A DNA stretch of 64,000 nucleotides, from positions 45,006 to 109,005 of the forward strand of contig JAJOZX010012057.1 in assembly GCA_023014485.1 (NCBI GenBank). The letters are read 5' to 3'. The position numbers and the translations under genes are program-made. Below are positions 11,464-23,777 of the stretch, piece after piece. The notes beneath the pieces are model-generated. The model had not been told where the DNA came from, did not search any database, and saw nothing but the letters and a program-made list of their open reading frames with translations. This DNA is from Bathynomus jamesi (Eukaryota; Arthropoda; Malacostraca; Isopoda; Cirolanidae). The first letter of the stretch is position 1, and each line of letters starts with the position of its first letter.

Positions 11464-12851
11464 TGCCCGCGAAAAGTATCCGATCACCCTTGAAATTTGT
11501 ATTTTTTACATAAAAAACAATGTTTAAATGTATACTAACCTTATATTAGTATTTTGTCATCTGTCCTTTGGTTTGGATGACTTGTTCTAGACGTTTTGGC
11601 ATGGATTTAATCAAGTTTTGACAAACTTCCACTGATATTTCCTTGCACCATACCTTTTGATGGCCTCTTGTAATTTTTCGACTGAGCCAGTGTCGTGGCA
11701 TTCAACCTTATTTTTTATTATTAGCCACAGATTTTCTATCGGATTGAGATCTGGACTATTACCAGGCCAATCCAAAATATCAAATTTTTGTCAGTAATCC
11801 ATTTTGTCACTATTTTGGCCCTGTGACATGGTGCACCATCATGCATGTATGTTTTTGTCCTTTGGATTGCCATTGCCATTGGAAGTTTATCCTGTAGCAT
11901 TGCTAAATACCGTGCACCATTCATAGTTGTGTTCTTCGGAAGAAAATATAAGTTTCCACGCCCATAGTAACCGAAACAACCCCAAACCATCACACTTGGA
12001 GGGTGTTTCATTGTCTTTAGGGTGTATTTAGGGTCCATCCTATTTGAGCCAATAGGCCGGCGAACCTTTTTTGGACAACTTCTGAATGTCAAAAATGTCG
12101 ACTCATCGCTAAATAAAACCTTCTTCCAGTCATCAACAGTCCAATGAATGTATTTTTTACAAAATGCGACACGTTTTTTACGCATTATTTCATTAATGAA
12201 CGGTTTCTTAGCAGCATGGCGAGATGGTAATCCGAGTTCTTTTTGGAGCCGCTCCTGGATAGTTCGTTCAGAAACACCAGATAACAAATTATTCATATTA
12301 AATTTTATTTCTTTTGCAGTTATTGTTGGGTTTTTCAATACTAAACGTTTCATAAGTTGTCTGTTCGCGAATTTGTTTTTCTCGGTCTGCCAGATCGTTT
12401 TTTAGGGACTGGCGTGGTTAGGCCACCATTGTTCTTAGCCCGTGAAACCCATAAATTAACGGTACTTTGGGATATGTTTAATTCCTTAGCTATCTGTCTC
12501 TGTGATTTCCCACATGCATGCAAAGCAACAATAGCACCTCGACAATCACTCTTAAGTTGTTTTTTAGCACACATTATATATAAATTTTATTTACACCACT
12601 TTCTGTAAAAAAAAAAAAATATCAAGAAATTTACACAAACAGTGAAATCTGACAAATTTGAGACACAGCCACCCGCAACGAAGGCTACCAGAACACTAAT
12701 TTGAGAATGCGTTGGATAGCTCTCATATCAGCGAGCAACCTCAAAGTTACCAGATGTCGCTAGAACAAATAGAAAGTGAATTACGTGTCTCTGAATATCA
12801 AGGGAAAATATTGTATTTTCTTGAGTGATCGGATACTTTTCGCGGGCACTG
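11461..12851 (-). mobile_element. Full-length Tc1-like transposon
   Basis: 1391 bp with perfect short inverted ends (CAGTGCCCGCGAAAAGTATC and complement) and TA duplications. Present only in the left arm of the palindrome, so it inserted after the arms formed. A single transposase gene on the minus strand fills it. Confidence 0.9.
11546..12574 (-). pseudogene. Tc1 transposase, DD34E, frameshifted
   Basis: Cut-and-paste transposase of usual Tc1 length (about 343 codons from the ATG at 12574 to the TAA at 11546). N-terminal HTH: GKSQRQIAKELNISQSTVN, then the GRPRKT hook. Second HTH: SERTIQERLQKELGL. Catalytic residues: first D in VLFSDES, second D in YMHDGAPCH, and E in SPDLNPIENLW 34 residues later. 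At least two frameshifts (near 12350 and 11780) and one near the C-terminus prevent a continuous product. Such simple indels may be old damage or read errors. Confidence 0.85.
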
Positions 12852-12879
12852 TATATGTGTGTATATATAAATATGTATG

Positions 12880-13440
12880 TATAAATAAAAGATCTACTAA
12901 GTCCTTTTTAATCCGGTAGTTAAAAGAATACATTCATTTTCACCTGTTCAGTCTCATTTGTTTAAGGTTCAAAATTGAGCGTCAAACGCGTTGTAAGGGA
13001 GCATTTCCCCCCACCAGGCGGTCATGTGTGTCGGAGGGCGCAAGAGAGCAACTCGTTCCTCCACCAAGACAGGTCTAGAGGCGGGACCACCTGCTTGACC
13101 CCGGTGTGAAGAGAGGACAGTAGAGAGGGACAACAGAAGACAGCAATAGGGTATTTAACACCGAGAAATTTTAACTCTTGAGATATGGTAGAAATGAAAT
13201 TAGACTGCATATTAGGCCAGATGAGCCGGGTGTACATGCTGTGCGGTGGAGAGCGCGAGAGAGCAACTCGCTCCTCCACCAAGCGGTCATGTGTGGCGGA
13301 CAGCGCAAGAGAGCAACTCGCTCCTCCACCAAACCGGTCCTAGAGGCGGGACCACCTGCTTGAACCCGGTGTGAAGAGAGAGCGACATGCAGAAACTCAT
13401 CGTGGTACACACACGCGCACACACATGCATTTTATTCATG
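12880..13440. repeat. CR1-like LINE 3'-end units, left arm
   Basis: Contains repeated copies of a LINE C-terminal coding segment. The plus strand reads RWRARESNSLLHQ followed by similar blocks, the same ending found at 57400 and 46480 (VRWRAQESNSLLHQARP). About three units occur in tandem. Mirrored at 17950-18720. Confidence 0.65.
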
Positions 13441-13599
13441 CGGTTAACCGTGATTCACTGTCGTCAATTGAGTTAAGATGACCTACTAATTGTCGTCATC
13501 ATGCACTTATCCGTGATCGTGGCATGGAGCTAACCGCGACTTGGTGTTTACATTCGCGGGTCCACCGCCATACCGACACAATACGACTCAGTCAGTGTC

Positions 13600-13790
13600 T
13601 TAGCGCGACCAAAGGCAATATTACGAACGAAATTATCAAAGACGCAAAGAGAAAATTAAGCGAGTGGTACCAAACCTCAAACTAAACCCAATAACCATAC
13701 ACACTGACAACACCTAGTGACACGCGTTCATTAGTTGCGGGACTATTTACCAAACTTTTTGATCACACCTCGTATATATAAGATCTACTA
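13600..13790. repeat. Mixed LINE and mariner-end fragment
   Basis: The block GGTACCAAACCTCAAACTAA at about 13667 matches the CR1-like coding region at 57140 (LVPNLKLNPIT). It is followed by a mariner-type terminus, CTTTTTGATCACACCTCGTA at about 13757-13777. Both are mirrored at 17615-17760. Only ends remain. Confidence 0.55.
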
Positions 13791-14134
13791 AGTCCTTTTT
13801 CAACCGATAGTTAAAAGAACATTCATTTTCACCTGTTCAGTCTGAATTGTTTAAGGTTCAAAATTGAGTGTCAAACGCGATGCAAGAGCAATTCCCTCGC
13901 ACACCAAGCGGTCATGTGTGGCGGAGAGCGACTGTTAATTTTTATAGAAAACAGAGTAAATACATTTTTATATTAAATTGTCTTCGCATCCACGTTATTT
14001 TACGTGAGCCGAGAAGAAAAGGGCGCAGGTACATGAAAGGGTACCATCGGAATATTTTGCCGAGATAGCAGCGAGGGAATACCCATGATGTCTCACTCTG
14101 CTTCTCCTTACATTCGTTCTTTGATTTAAATTCA

Positions 14135-14306
14135 CAATAAACAATATAAATGTTCTATGAGATTAATATTTTATTTTTCATTCTATAAACATCATCATAA
14201 ACGGTAGACACGATCTATGTTAAAGCTAAAACATAACTTCTTATCAATTCATGTTTTCAGCTTCATTAAACATCGATAACCCCATCCTATCCCACACACA
14301 TTGCCG

Positions 14307-14337
<31 letters not shown>

Positions 14338-14953
14338 AAAAACTGAAGACGATACACACACACATTAATGATTTGAAATCGCTGTTAAAATGATAATTAT
14401 CAGAAAACTCGCAAGAGCCACTTGCTCCTCCACCAAGCCGTGAAGACCTCAACTTTGACTGTTGTGGCGGTCCTGAGATACTTTCATTTAAGTCTGTGAC
14501 AATATCCCAGGATGTATCATAGCGCCCCGACTAGTGTTGTTATTTGCTTTAGTATTACAGCTTTCCGCCCCAACCCGAGCGCATAGTGCCGACCTGAGTT
14601 GCCCGTGCGTTTCCCATACACTTCACAACTTCTAAGAATCACAAAAGGGACCTTTATTAAAGTATTGACAAAAAAGGTCCCTCATTTTATGATTCTTAGA
14701 AACTGTGAGGGGTGTGAAAGGCATGGTAACTCAGTTCAGCACTATGCGCTAGAGTTGCGGAAGGCTGTAATACTGTTGCAAAATAGTAACACTAGCCGGG
14801 GCGCTATGATACATCCTGGAATATTGTCAGATACTTAAATGAACGTATCTCAGAACCGCCACAACAGTCAAAGTTGAGGTCTTCCTGGCTTGGTGGAGGA
14901 GCGAGTGGCTCTTGCGAGTTTTCTGATAATTATCATTTTTAACCGATTTCAAA

Positions 14954-14986
<33 letters not shown>

Positions 14987-15208
14987 CGTCTTCAGTTTTT
15001 GACTATATATATATATATATATATATCAATTTATATACGGCAATGTGTGGGATAGGTAGGGGTTATCGATGTTTAATGAAGCTGAAAACATGAATTGATA
15101 AGAAGTTATGTTTTAGCTTTAAGGTAGATCATGTCTACCGTTTATGATGATGATTATAGGATGAAAAATAAAATATTAATCTCGTAGAACATTCATATTG
15201 CTTATTGT
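14135..15208. repeat. Inner hairpin and centre of the 19 kb palindrome
   Basis: Sequence from 14135 inward (TATAAATGTTCTATGAGATT, TCTACCGTTTATGATG complement, CCCATCCTATCCCACACA) returns in inverted form up to 15208. The turning point is about 14665, where GGGACCTTTATTAAAG faces its complement across a short loop. (TA)n tracts sit symmetrically at 14308-14333 and 15003-15026, and a (GT)n run sits at about 14957-14984 on one side only. Confidence 0.85.
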
Positions 15209-15720
15209 GCAAGAAATTTTCGTTGTACATACATTTAGATTCATGGTGAAAAATTGTGCAAACTTTTCTGAGCGCTATTATCTTCAAAATTAAATATATA
15301 TAAATATTAAATACTTAAATATTATTTCCATAAGGTGATAGCTTGATCATTACGGTACTATTAAATGGATATTAAAAAACTGCTTACAATATTATATATT
15401 CTTAAAAAAGAAAACATTTTATCCATTCTAAAAATATGAATAAAATAAAAAATAGTAAAATAAAATTCAACAAAATAAAGAAATAAAATAAAAATAACTA
15501 ATTGAAAATGACTATTTTAGTTATCATTTCTCAAAACAATTTTTAGCATTTAGCAATTTAAAATAAACTATCAAGATTAATAAGGCGTTCCAAAAAACCT
15601 TAGCCCCCCATTTGCAGCTTAAATGTTTACTTATATCGAAATAGTTTTTAGTGATTATAAAAATATATAAAATTATTTATTGCAGGTATTAAAATTACTC
15701 TAGCTGATAGTGATAATATA
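15209..15720. other. AT-rich flank with diverged hAT-like repeat
   Basis: The stretch 15417-15590 (ATTTTATCCATTC, then A-rich, then TTTAGCATTT and AAGATTAATA) is a diverged direct repeat of 16957-17110, which encodes a hAT tail. No other feature is seen. Confidence 0.5.
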
Positions 15721-16850
15721 ATGGCTTCTCAATTAATTGGTGATTCGGAGAGGCAACGTGTGATAGGTCGCATACGAGCAATAACATTTCGGGAAGCTCG
15801 TGATGCTGGAGCCACCTTTATAACACGTTCATGGGTTGCCAAAAAGTTGCGAAGAAGTGAGGACTTCGTCAAAAGAATAAAACTTTGGAAATGTGAAAAC
15901 TTTGGATGAATGAAATGGATACAACCAAATCTGGGCGCCCGAATTTGCCACTCTCTCAGGAAACAAAGGACATCATTGAAAGCGGTACGCGTAAGCGGAA
16001 AAACAGCTGTGCTAAACTTTCTAGAGAGATCGAAGTGTTCAGAGGAAAGATCGTTAGTGGTGAGATCATTCGACTGTACCGTCATAGGCAAGGTTTAAAG
16101 TCTTGGCATGAATTTCCAAAGCCAAGAAAAACTCAACTCAACTCAACTTAACATCGATGACAGAATGTGGTTTGCCCATTATCTTGAAGATTGGGATGTG
16201 GATGATTTCATGCATTTAGCGGTCTCCGATGAATTTTTTGTTTACGTAACACGTCGACCTAACTACCAAAATGATCGAGTGTGGGCCACAACACCAGATG
16301 AAATCGATAACAATGAACATTATCGCGAATTATTAAAAAGTCCAGACTGTGTTGGTGTGTTTGTTTTGTTCACTGCAAAGCAGCTCATGTGGGTGCTGAA
16401 GCCAAATGGTCAGAGTTGGGATGGACAGTATTTTCGTGATATTATTCTATCCCAGCATGTCATTCCTTTTCTAAGAAACCCAAACAATGTTATGGATGTC
16501 GATCATGTCACACTTCTGCACGATAAGGCCCCCTGCTTTAAGGCATTAGCCACTCAACAGTTGTTGCGGAACCATGAGATCAATTTCTTTGGAAATGAGA
16601 ATGGCCAGGAAATTCTCCTGACCTGAACGTCTGTGAACACATTGGATCAGTTATAAAGGACAAGGTTGAATGTCTCTTGTTTCAAGAATCAGCAGCAAAT
16701 CGATTTTCGAAGGATACAATGACGCAACACATTGAAACTGTTTTAGCAAATTTGCGTAACGATCAAGATCTACTCACGTCACTTTTGGCAAGCTACCCAA
16801 AGCGAATTCAGGCTGTCTTGGAAGCCAATGGCGGGAACACCAAGTTTTAA
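15721..16850 (+). pseudogene. Tc1/mariner-superfamily transposase, DD36-37E type
   Basis: About 376 codons from MASQLIGDSERQRV to a TAA at 16848. HTH region: SWVAKKLRRSEDFVK. A second domain at about 15906 has SGRPNLPLSQETKDI. Catalytic motifs: D in LAVSDEFFV, second D in LLHDKAPCF, and E in SPDLNVCEHIG. About 36-37 residues lie between the last two, uncertain because a frameshift sits between them. At least three frameshifts. The spacing differs from the DD34E Tc1 copies in the window. A related N-terminal remnant is at 856-1272. Clear terminal inverted repeats were not found. Confidence 0.75.
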
Positions 16851-16956
16851 TTGTTTCTCATTAAATGCAGGATTAAATTCTCTTTTGTAAGGTATGTTTA
16901 GTTTTACTGTACCTTTAATGGTTTAGGCCATGGGCGGGGGAGCCCCGTACATGATT

Positions 16957-17349
16957 TTATCCATTCACAAAATAGGAATAAAATAAAATAATTCAATAAA
17001 ATAAAATATAATCAAAATAACATTAAATGAAAGTGCCTTTCATTTAAGTATGATTATGATTTCTCCCTACGATCTTTAGCATTTGCCCATTCCAAATACT
17101 CTGAAGATTAATACATCCGTCATCATTCAGGTAACTTTTAATTCGCATGAGCATGTCCAAATGAGTTTCTTTCAAGCGGTTTCTTAATTTGTTCTTTATA
17201 GAATTCATTAAACTGAAATTTTTGAAATTACTTCATTTACTGTCGTGACTCATGATACGCTTGAGCTTGTGCGCATTTTATTTTGCTGTGTGCGCAGGTT
17301 TCACAACGCGTGTGCGCATGCACACGCGCACATCTTAGAGGGAACATTG
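16957..17349 (-). pseudogene. hAT element 3' end: dimerisation-domain remnant and terminus
   Basis: Minus strand 17213-17045 reads LMNSIKNKLRNRL, ETHLDMLMRIKSYL and INLQSIW, resembling the C-terminal region of hAT/ZBED-type transposases. The terminus on the minus strand is CAATGTTCCCTCTAAGATGT at 17349, a hAT-like end. The opposite terminus is not present. The transposase at 15721 lies where the body would be. Confidence 0.6.
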
Positions 17350-18720
17350 AATTGGTACCCTTTCATGTACCTGCGCCCTTTCCTTCTCGTCTCACGTAAA
17401 ATAACGTGGATGCGAAGACAATTTAATGTAAAAATGTATTTACTCTATAAAAATTAACAGTCGCTCTCCGCCACACATGACCGCTTGGTGTAGGAGGGAA
17501 TTGCTCTCTTGCATCGCGTTTGACACTGAATTTTGAACCTTAAACAATTGAGACAACAGGTGAAAATGAATGTTGTTTTAACTACCTGTTGAAAAAGGAC
17601 TTAGATCTTATATATACGAGGTGTGATCAAAAAGTTCGGTAAATAGTCAAGCAACTAATGAACGCGTGCCACTAGGTGGTCAGTGTATATGGTTTTTGGG
17701 TTTAGTTTGAGGTTTGGTACCACTCGCCGATTTTTCTCTTTGCGTCTTTGATAATTTCGTTCGTAATATTGCCTTTGGTCGCGCTGAGAGACACTGACTG
17801 AGTCGCATTGTGTCGGTATGGCGGGGGACCCGCGAATGTAAACACCTCCAAGTCGCGGTTAGCTCCATGCCATGATCACGGATAAGTGCATGATGGTGAC
17901 AATTACTAGGTCATGTTAACTCAATTGACGACAGTGAATCACGGTTAACTGCATGAATAAAATGTGTGTGTGTGTGTACCACGATGCATTTCGCATGTCG
18001 GTCTTTCTTCACACCGGGTCAAGCAGGTGGTCCCGCCTCGACGCGGTTTGGTGGAGGAGCGAGTTGCTCTCGCGCTCTCCGCCACACATGACCGCTTGGT
18101 GGAGGAGCGAGTTGCTCTCGCGCTTTCCACCGCTCAGTCATGTACACCCGGCTATCTGGCCTAATATGCAGTCTAATTTCTTAATTTCTACCATATCTCA
18201 AGAGTTGAAATTTCTCGGTGTTAAATACCCTATTGCTGTTTTCTGTTGTCCCCCTCTGCTGTCCTCTCTTACCGGGGTCAAGCAGGTGGTCCCGCCTCTA
18301 GGCCCAGTTTGGTGGAGGAGCGAGTTGCTCTCTTGCGCTCCGCCACACATGACCGCTTGGTTGGGGATCTAGTTGCTCTCGCGCTCTCCACCGCACATAG
18401 TCATGTACACCCGGCTCATCTGGTCTAATATGCAGTCTAATTTCTTCATTTCTACCATATCTAAGAGTTGAAATTTCTCGGTGTTAAATACCCTATTGCT
18501 GTCCTCCACACCGGGGTCAAGCAGGTGGTCCCACCTCTAGACCTGTCTTGGTGGAGGAACGAGTTCTCTTGCACCCTCCGACACACATGACCACCTGGTG
18601 GAGGAGGGAAATGCTCTCTTGCAACGCGTTTGACACTCAATTTTGAACCTTAAAAAATGAGACTGAAAAGGTGAAAATGAATGTATTTTAACTACCGGAT
18701 TAAAAAGGACTTAGTAGATC
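17340..18720. repeat. Right-arm mirror of 12880-14045
   Basis: Complementary copy of the left-arm LINE tails and mariner end. It carries one more GTGGAGGAGCGAGTTGCTCT unit set than the left arm, an expansion of the CR1-like 3' tail repeats. Confidence 0.75.
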
Positions 18721-18771
<51 letters not shown>

Positions 18772-18779
18772 CACCGAAG

Positions 18780-19460
18780 CATTTCATAATTATTTATTGT
18801 TGGATAGATCCCAATCTTCTACGTTTTTAAATCTTTTTGACAATACGCAGAATTAGGCGGAGTGTGAATAAAAATGTGTTTAGCTCGTGAAAACGTTTTT
18901 CTGGGCAGAAATGCCCCTCAATCATCGGTCGGGCTTGGGTTTGAGGTGTTTTTGTGTGTTACGATGTAGTTGTAAATTTAGAATAGTATTACGTTACTCC
19001 CCCCATTCCCTCGCATTACCACGCTTATCTAAAAGCGTATCAGCATAAATAAAAGTTAGTAAAGTGTAGTGTATAATCAATCCCCCGGTTTCCTTTGCAT
19101 TGTTCGAATCATAATGGCTTCTCAAACTCGGCCACGTGCTACCCGTATTTATAAAGCACAACGAAACGAGAGTAAAGAGAACGATAAATGAAAGATAGAG
19201 AGAAAATGAATAGAAAGAGTAACTAATGAAATATAATAATGAAGGAATGGGCCCTTAAAGAAATAAACACAACATTTTGGTGGCTACGCGGTGCTCCTTT
19301 ATATAAATATAAGCGCTTTCCCACGTCACCTTAAATTTCGGTCAAAATTGTTGCTACCCGTATTATAGCATTAATAAATATTCTGGTTCGATTATTTAAA
19401 TAGCAAGATGCATTGTGTTATCCCATTTGCAAGCAAATTTCGATTCTCATTCCTTAACAA
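18780..19460. repeat. Right-arm mirror of 10613-11290
   Basis: Inverted copy of the left-arm unique sequence. The following 19461-19740 has no left-arm counterpart and no recognised feature. Confidence 0.75.
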
Positions 19461-19749
19461 TCATTGTAGCTGTTTTTCAAGATGGCGCCCATCATTTTCA
19501 AAATTTCTTCTCATAGCGAGCATTTTCGTAATTTTCGCGGTCAAAATTTTTTTTCTCTTCTCGTTGGAGTCTAGATTTCCAAACCGCTTTGACTCAAAAT
19601 TTATCTGAGTCGTCATATGGAGTCAAAATTAGAGTCGGAATTCGAAAGTTGTTTGTTTCCTTTTTGCATTGATTTTTATACGGCATGGTTTAAAATGTTT
19701 GAGTATGGTGACGCAATTTTAAGTAATATATATATATATATATTATATA

Positions 19750-20321
19750 CAGGGTGTCCGAGAATTATCTGTACAATTTTTGGCTGTTATTAAAAGTCAA
19801 CCATGAAGTGTAGAAATTCCAGTGTTGTCCCATTTTACAGAGAATCTCATTAAGTTTTTTCTGATACCAAGTTTTGACAAGTTTTTTAGAAATTCCAGTG
19901 TGTCCGAACATTATCTGTACAATTTCATCTTTTAATAAAATTCTTGATAACACACGTAAAATTCTTAAACAAGATTATTTAGAATCTGTATTTTCAAAAG
20001 TTTCTTTTATTAAAGTAACGTTGTTACAAACATTCGATATGTGCACCATTAGTGATTCGCAAAACATCCAATCGATACTCCAAATGTTGCCATGTACGCT
20101 GCAGCATATCCACATCAATTCGCTCAATAGCAGCTGTGATTCTTGCTTTTAAATCATCAATGTCTGTCACCCGCGTACATTTCTAAAAAACTTGTCAAAC
20201 TTGGTATCAGAAAAAACTTAATGAGATTCTCTGTAAAATGGGACAACACTGGAATTTCTACACTTCATGGTTGACTTTTAATAACAGCCAAAAATTGTAC
20301 AGATAATTCTCGGACACCCTG
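19750..20321. mobile_element. Mariner-derived fold-back MITE, copy 2
   Basis: 572-bp copy of the element at 2959-3527, with the same ~140-bp inverted ends and the same transposase tail fragment. TA duplications flank it. It is absent from the left arm, so it inserted after palindrome formation. Confidence 0.9.
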
Positions 20322-20376
<55 letters not shown>

Positions 20377-20718
20377 CATTATAAGGATTCAATGAAGAAG
20401 TAGCAAAATTTTCCAGAATCTGTTCGAGTTTTTTACGATTATGGATTTACAGGCATCGCTTTGTAGTTTTAGTTCGCTTTATAATTTTAAGTTAATTTAA
20501 AGGTTTGAAGTCGAAAAATAATCGTTAAAGACACTAATTTATACTGGGTCAAATTCGGACTGTTTAAGTTTATTATGCTTGTACATAAATTGAGAGAGAT
20601 TTCAAAATAAGCAAAATTTTTATAAAAAGATAAAAAATTGGTTTAATTGAAATAGAGGGATTGTTTTCGTAAATCTTTTGATGAATTAGTTTGTTTTTTT
20701 ACTTTACATATATATATA

Positions 20719-21094
20719 CAGGGTGTCCCATAAGTCCGGCATCATAGGAGAAATTCATATTTTTCTATTTCTACAAACCATAATTCGTATTTTTCTCTTT
20801 CTACAGGCCATAATGTCTGTGAGCAAGGAAGAACGAATCCAGGCTGCTGCAGAATTTAACAGACTGCATCCAGACACACAACTCTGTGTTATTGGCTCGC
20901 GGTCTGGATGCAGTTTGTTAAATTCAGCAGCGGCCTCTCTCTGACTCCGATTTCCTATGAGTAGAATTATCTAGATTCGTTCTTCCTTGCTCACAGACAT
21001 TATGGCCTGTAGAAAGAGAAAAATATGAATTATGGTTTGTAGAAATAGAAAAATATGAATTTCTCCTATGATGCCGGACTTATGGGACACCCTG
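20719..21094. mobile_element. Fold-back made from two mariner 5' ends
   Basis: 376 bp flanked by the CAGGGTGTCCCATAAGTCCG termini of the family at 9885. From each end the sequence runs into the transposase start MSVSKEERIQ, then into the AAEFNRLHPD segment, and the two halves meet head to head near 20890. The element thus consists of two inverted 5' ends with nothing in between. Confidence 0.85.
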
Positions 21095-21148
21095 TATATA
21101 TATACATATATGATGAATAAAACCACGAAGGAAAGGAAACACAAAAAG

Positions 21149-21188
21149 GTGCTCAAGCGCTTTCGTCTAATGACATCCTCAGGAACAC
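21149..21188 (-). ncRNA. Hammerhead ribozyme motif, Penelope copy 1
   Basis: Identical in its 40 nt to the motif at 23778-23817, on the opposite strand. The core CTGAGGA ... GAAA is intact, stem I GTGTTC/GAGCAC pairs fully and stem III is the self-complementary GCGC. Cleavage would follow the UU after stem III. Confidence 0.75.
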
Positions 21189-21290
21189 TAAAGTACATAA
21201 AAGGTTGCGGCCTATATATAGGTTACAGAAAGAAAAAAATAATAAATAAATAAACAAACATATATATTATATATATATACATACATATCT

Positions 21291-21359
<69 letters not shown>

Positions 21360-21562
21360 TGCAATAAACGGAGAAGTAAAAATTAACAGAGGCATACAGA
21401 TTTGTAAGGAAAAATATCGATTTTTAGCACAAGATCAAATTAATTATAAAAATACAAATTATACTGGAAATCTGCCCGGGTTTTAGCACTTTGCCTTTTA
21501 TAGTCAAGTTTCGATATATAAAAATAAATGAAGATTAAAAGTTGATAAAGTGGCATACAAGT

Positions 21563-22337
21563 TTACCAAAGATTTAGCATCCTACCCTTTTTATCTAAAT
21601 CTGTTTTGAAGGAATTCAAAACAACAGGATCGAGTTGAAAAAGACCTTTGCTTATGTTGAAGTTATTTGAAAGTTGGATAATGGCAGACTCAAGACTATT
21701 TCTGTTAACAATGTTGCTAGAGTGAAATAACACTGAAGCATTATTCCAATCAATACAGTGGGATAACTCTGACAAATGGACAAAAAGAGCACTGGACAAC
21801 TGTCCTGTTCTAACTGAATATTGATGCTGTTTTATACGTGTGTGCAAATCCTTTCCCGTCTGACCTATGTAAAAGGAATCACATTGTTTACACCAATTTT
21901 ATAGATAATGCCTGAATTATTGGTAGGGCTATTTTTACTATGATATTTTTCACAATATTGTCATATGAAAATACTACATTAATATCCAAAAGTTTAAGTA
22001 CATTAGCAATGCCTAAAAAGTTCGGGAAAAATGGTAGTACTAAAATATTTTTTGACAAAGTACGAGTGTTATTATTGACACGATAGAAAGTTCGTTTTGC
22101 CTTGTTGAGACAAGATTCCATAAACGCAGATGGATAACACAGATCACTTCCAATCCCGTTGATTTTTCCAATTCGGCATCGATGTATTCCGGACTGGCGA
22201 TCCTAAGGGCGCGGAGAAACATTGATGAAAAAATGGCCTTCTTAGTGGGGGTGTCATGTCCCGAGTAAAAGTGTACGTAGGACAAATTGTTTGTTGTTTT
22301 CCGATAGATACTAAACTTAAAACCTGGGCTTTCCCTA
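21563..22337 (-). pseudogene. Penelope-like protein, 5'-truncated copy 1
   Basis: Minus strand carries the C-terminal part: SIYRKTTNNLSYVHFYSGHD (thumb/linker), then a GIY-YIG endonuclease region with CDSFYIGQTGKDLHTRIKQH, ending GRMLNLW at 21563. The reverse-transcriptase catalytic motifs are missing because truncation at 22337 removes them. Frameshifts occur near 22190 and 21890. Confidence 0.8.
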
Positions 22338-23433
22338 TTAAGCTTTGCATCAAAGACTGTAAATTCACTTTCAATAACGAGTATTATCAACAAGTGTTTG
22401 GGATGGCCATGGGCAACCCCTTATCGCCCCTCCTCTCCAATATTTATATGGAGTTTTTCGAAATTACTTACATTCCGAGAATCCTGGGGGTTGGCATCCC
22501 TTGGTTGCGGTACGTCGACGATATTTTGTGTATCTGGCCCATGAATCGTGACCTGGATAACTTCCTCCTTCAGTTAAATGATCAAGTCCCCTCCATTAAG
22601 TTTACTTTAGAAGTGGAACAAGCCAATTCAATCCCATTTTTGGATGTGCGTGTACATAGGGAAAGCCCAGGTTTTAAGTTTAGTATCTATCGGAAAACAA
22701 CAAACAATTTGTCCTACGTACACTTTTACTCGGGACATGACACCCCCACTAAGAAGGCCATTTTTTCATCAATGTTTCTCCGCGCCCTTAGGATCGCCAG
22801 TCCGGAATACATCGATGCCGAATTGGAAAAAATCAACGGGATTGGAAGTGATCTGTGTTATCCATCTGCGTTTATGGAATCTTGTCTCAACAAGGCAAAA
22901 CGAACTTTCTATCGTGTCAATAATAACACTCGTACTTTGTCAAAAAATATTTTAGTACTACCATTTTTCCCGGGCTTTTTAGGCATTGCTAATGTACTTA
23001 AACTTTTGGATATTAATGTAGTATTTTCATATGACAATATTGTGAAAAATATCATAGTAAAAAATAGCCCTACCAATAATCAGGCATTATCTATAAAATT
23101 GGGTGTAAACAATGTGATTCCTTTTACATAGGTCAGACGGGAAAGGATTTGCACACACGTATAAAACAGCATCAATATTCCGTTAGAACAGGACAGTTGT
23201 CCAGTGCTCTTTTTGTCCATTTGTCAGAGTTATCCCACTGTATTGATTGGAATAATGCTTCAGTGTTATTTCACTCTAGCAACATTGTTAACAGAAATAT
23301 TCTTGAGTCTGCCATTATCCAACTTTCAAATAACTTCAACATAAGCAAAGGTCTTTTTCAACTCGATCCTGTTGTTTTGAATTCCTTCAAAACAGATTTA
23401 GATAAAAAGGGTAGGATGCTAAATCTTTGGTAA
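22338..23433 (+). pseudogene. Penelope-like reverse transcriptase/GIY-YIG, copy 2
   Basis: Retains RT motif B (FGMAMGNPLSPLLSNIYMEF), the catalytic YVDDILCIW box at about 22510, the palm-to-thumb region and the GIY-YIG endonuclease (FYIGQTGKDLHTRIK, about 23125-23180) up to GRMLNLW at 23433. The N-terminal RT (motif A) is absent through 5' truncation. One extra G near 23103 breaks the frame between RT and endonuclease. Copy 1 lacks that extra base. Confidence 0.85.
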
Positions 23434-23777
23434 ACTTGTATGCCACTTTATCAACTTTTAATCTTCATTTTATTTTTATATATATCGAAACTTGACTATA
23501 AAAGGCAAAGTGTTAAAACCCGGGCAGATTTCCAGTATAAATTTGTATTTTTATAATTCATTTGATCTTGTGCTAAAAATCGATATTTTTCCTTACAAAT
23601 CTGTATGCCTCTTTCCTAATTTTTACTTCTCCGTTTATTGCATATATGTGTGTATATATGTGTGTAGATATGTATGTATGTATATATGTTTGTGTGTATG
23701 TTATTTATTTATTTATTTTTTTTTTTTTTTTTTTCTTTCTGTAACCTATATATAGGCGTAACCTTTTATGTACTTCA

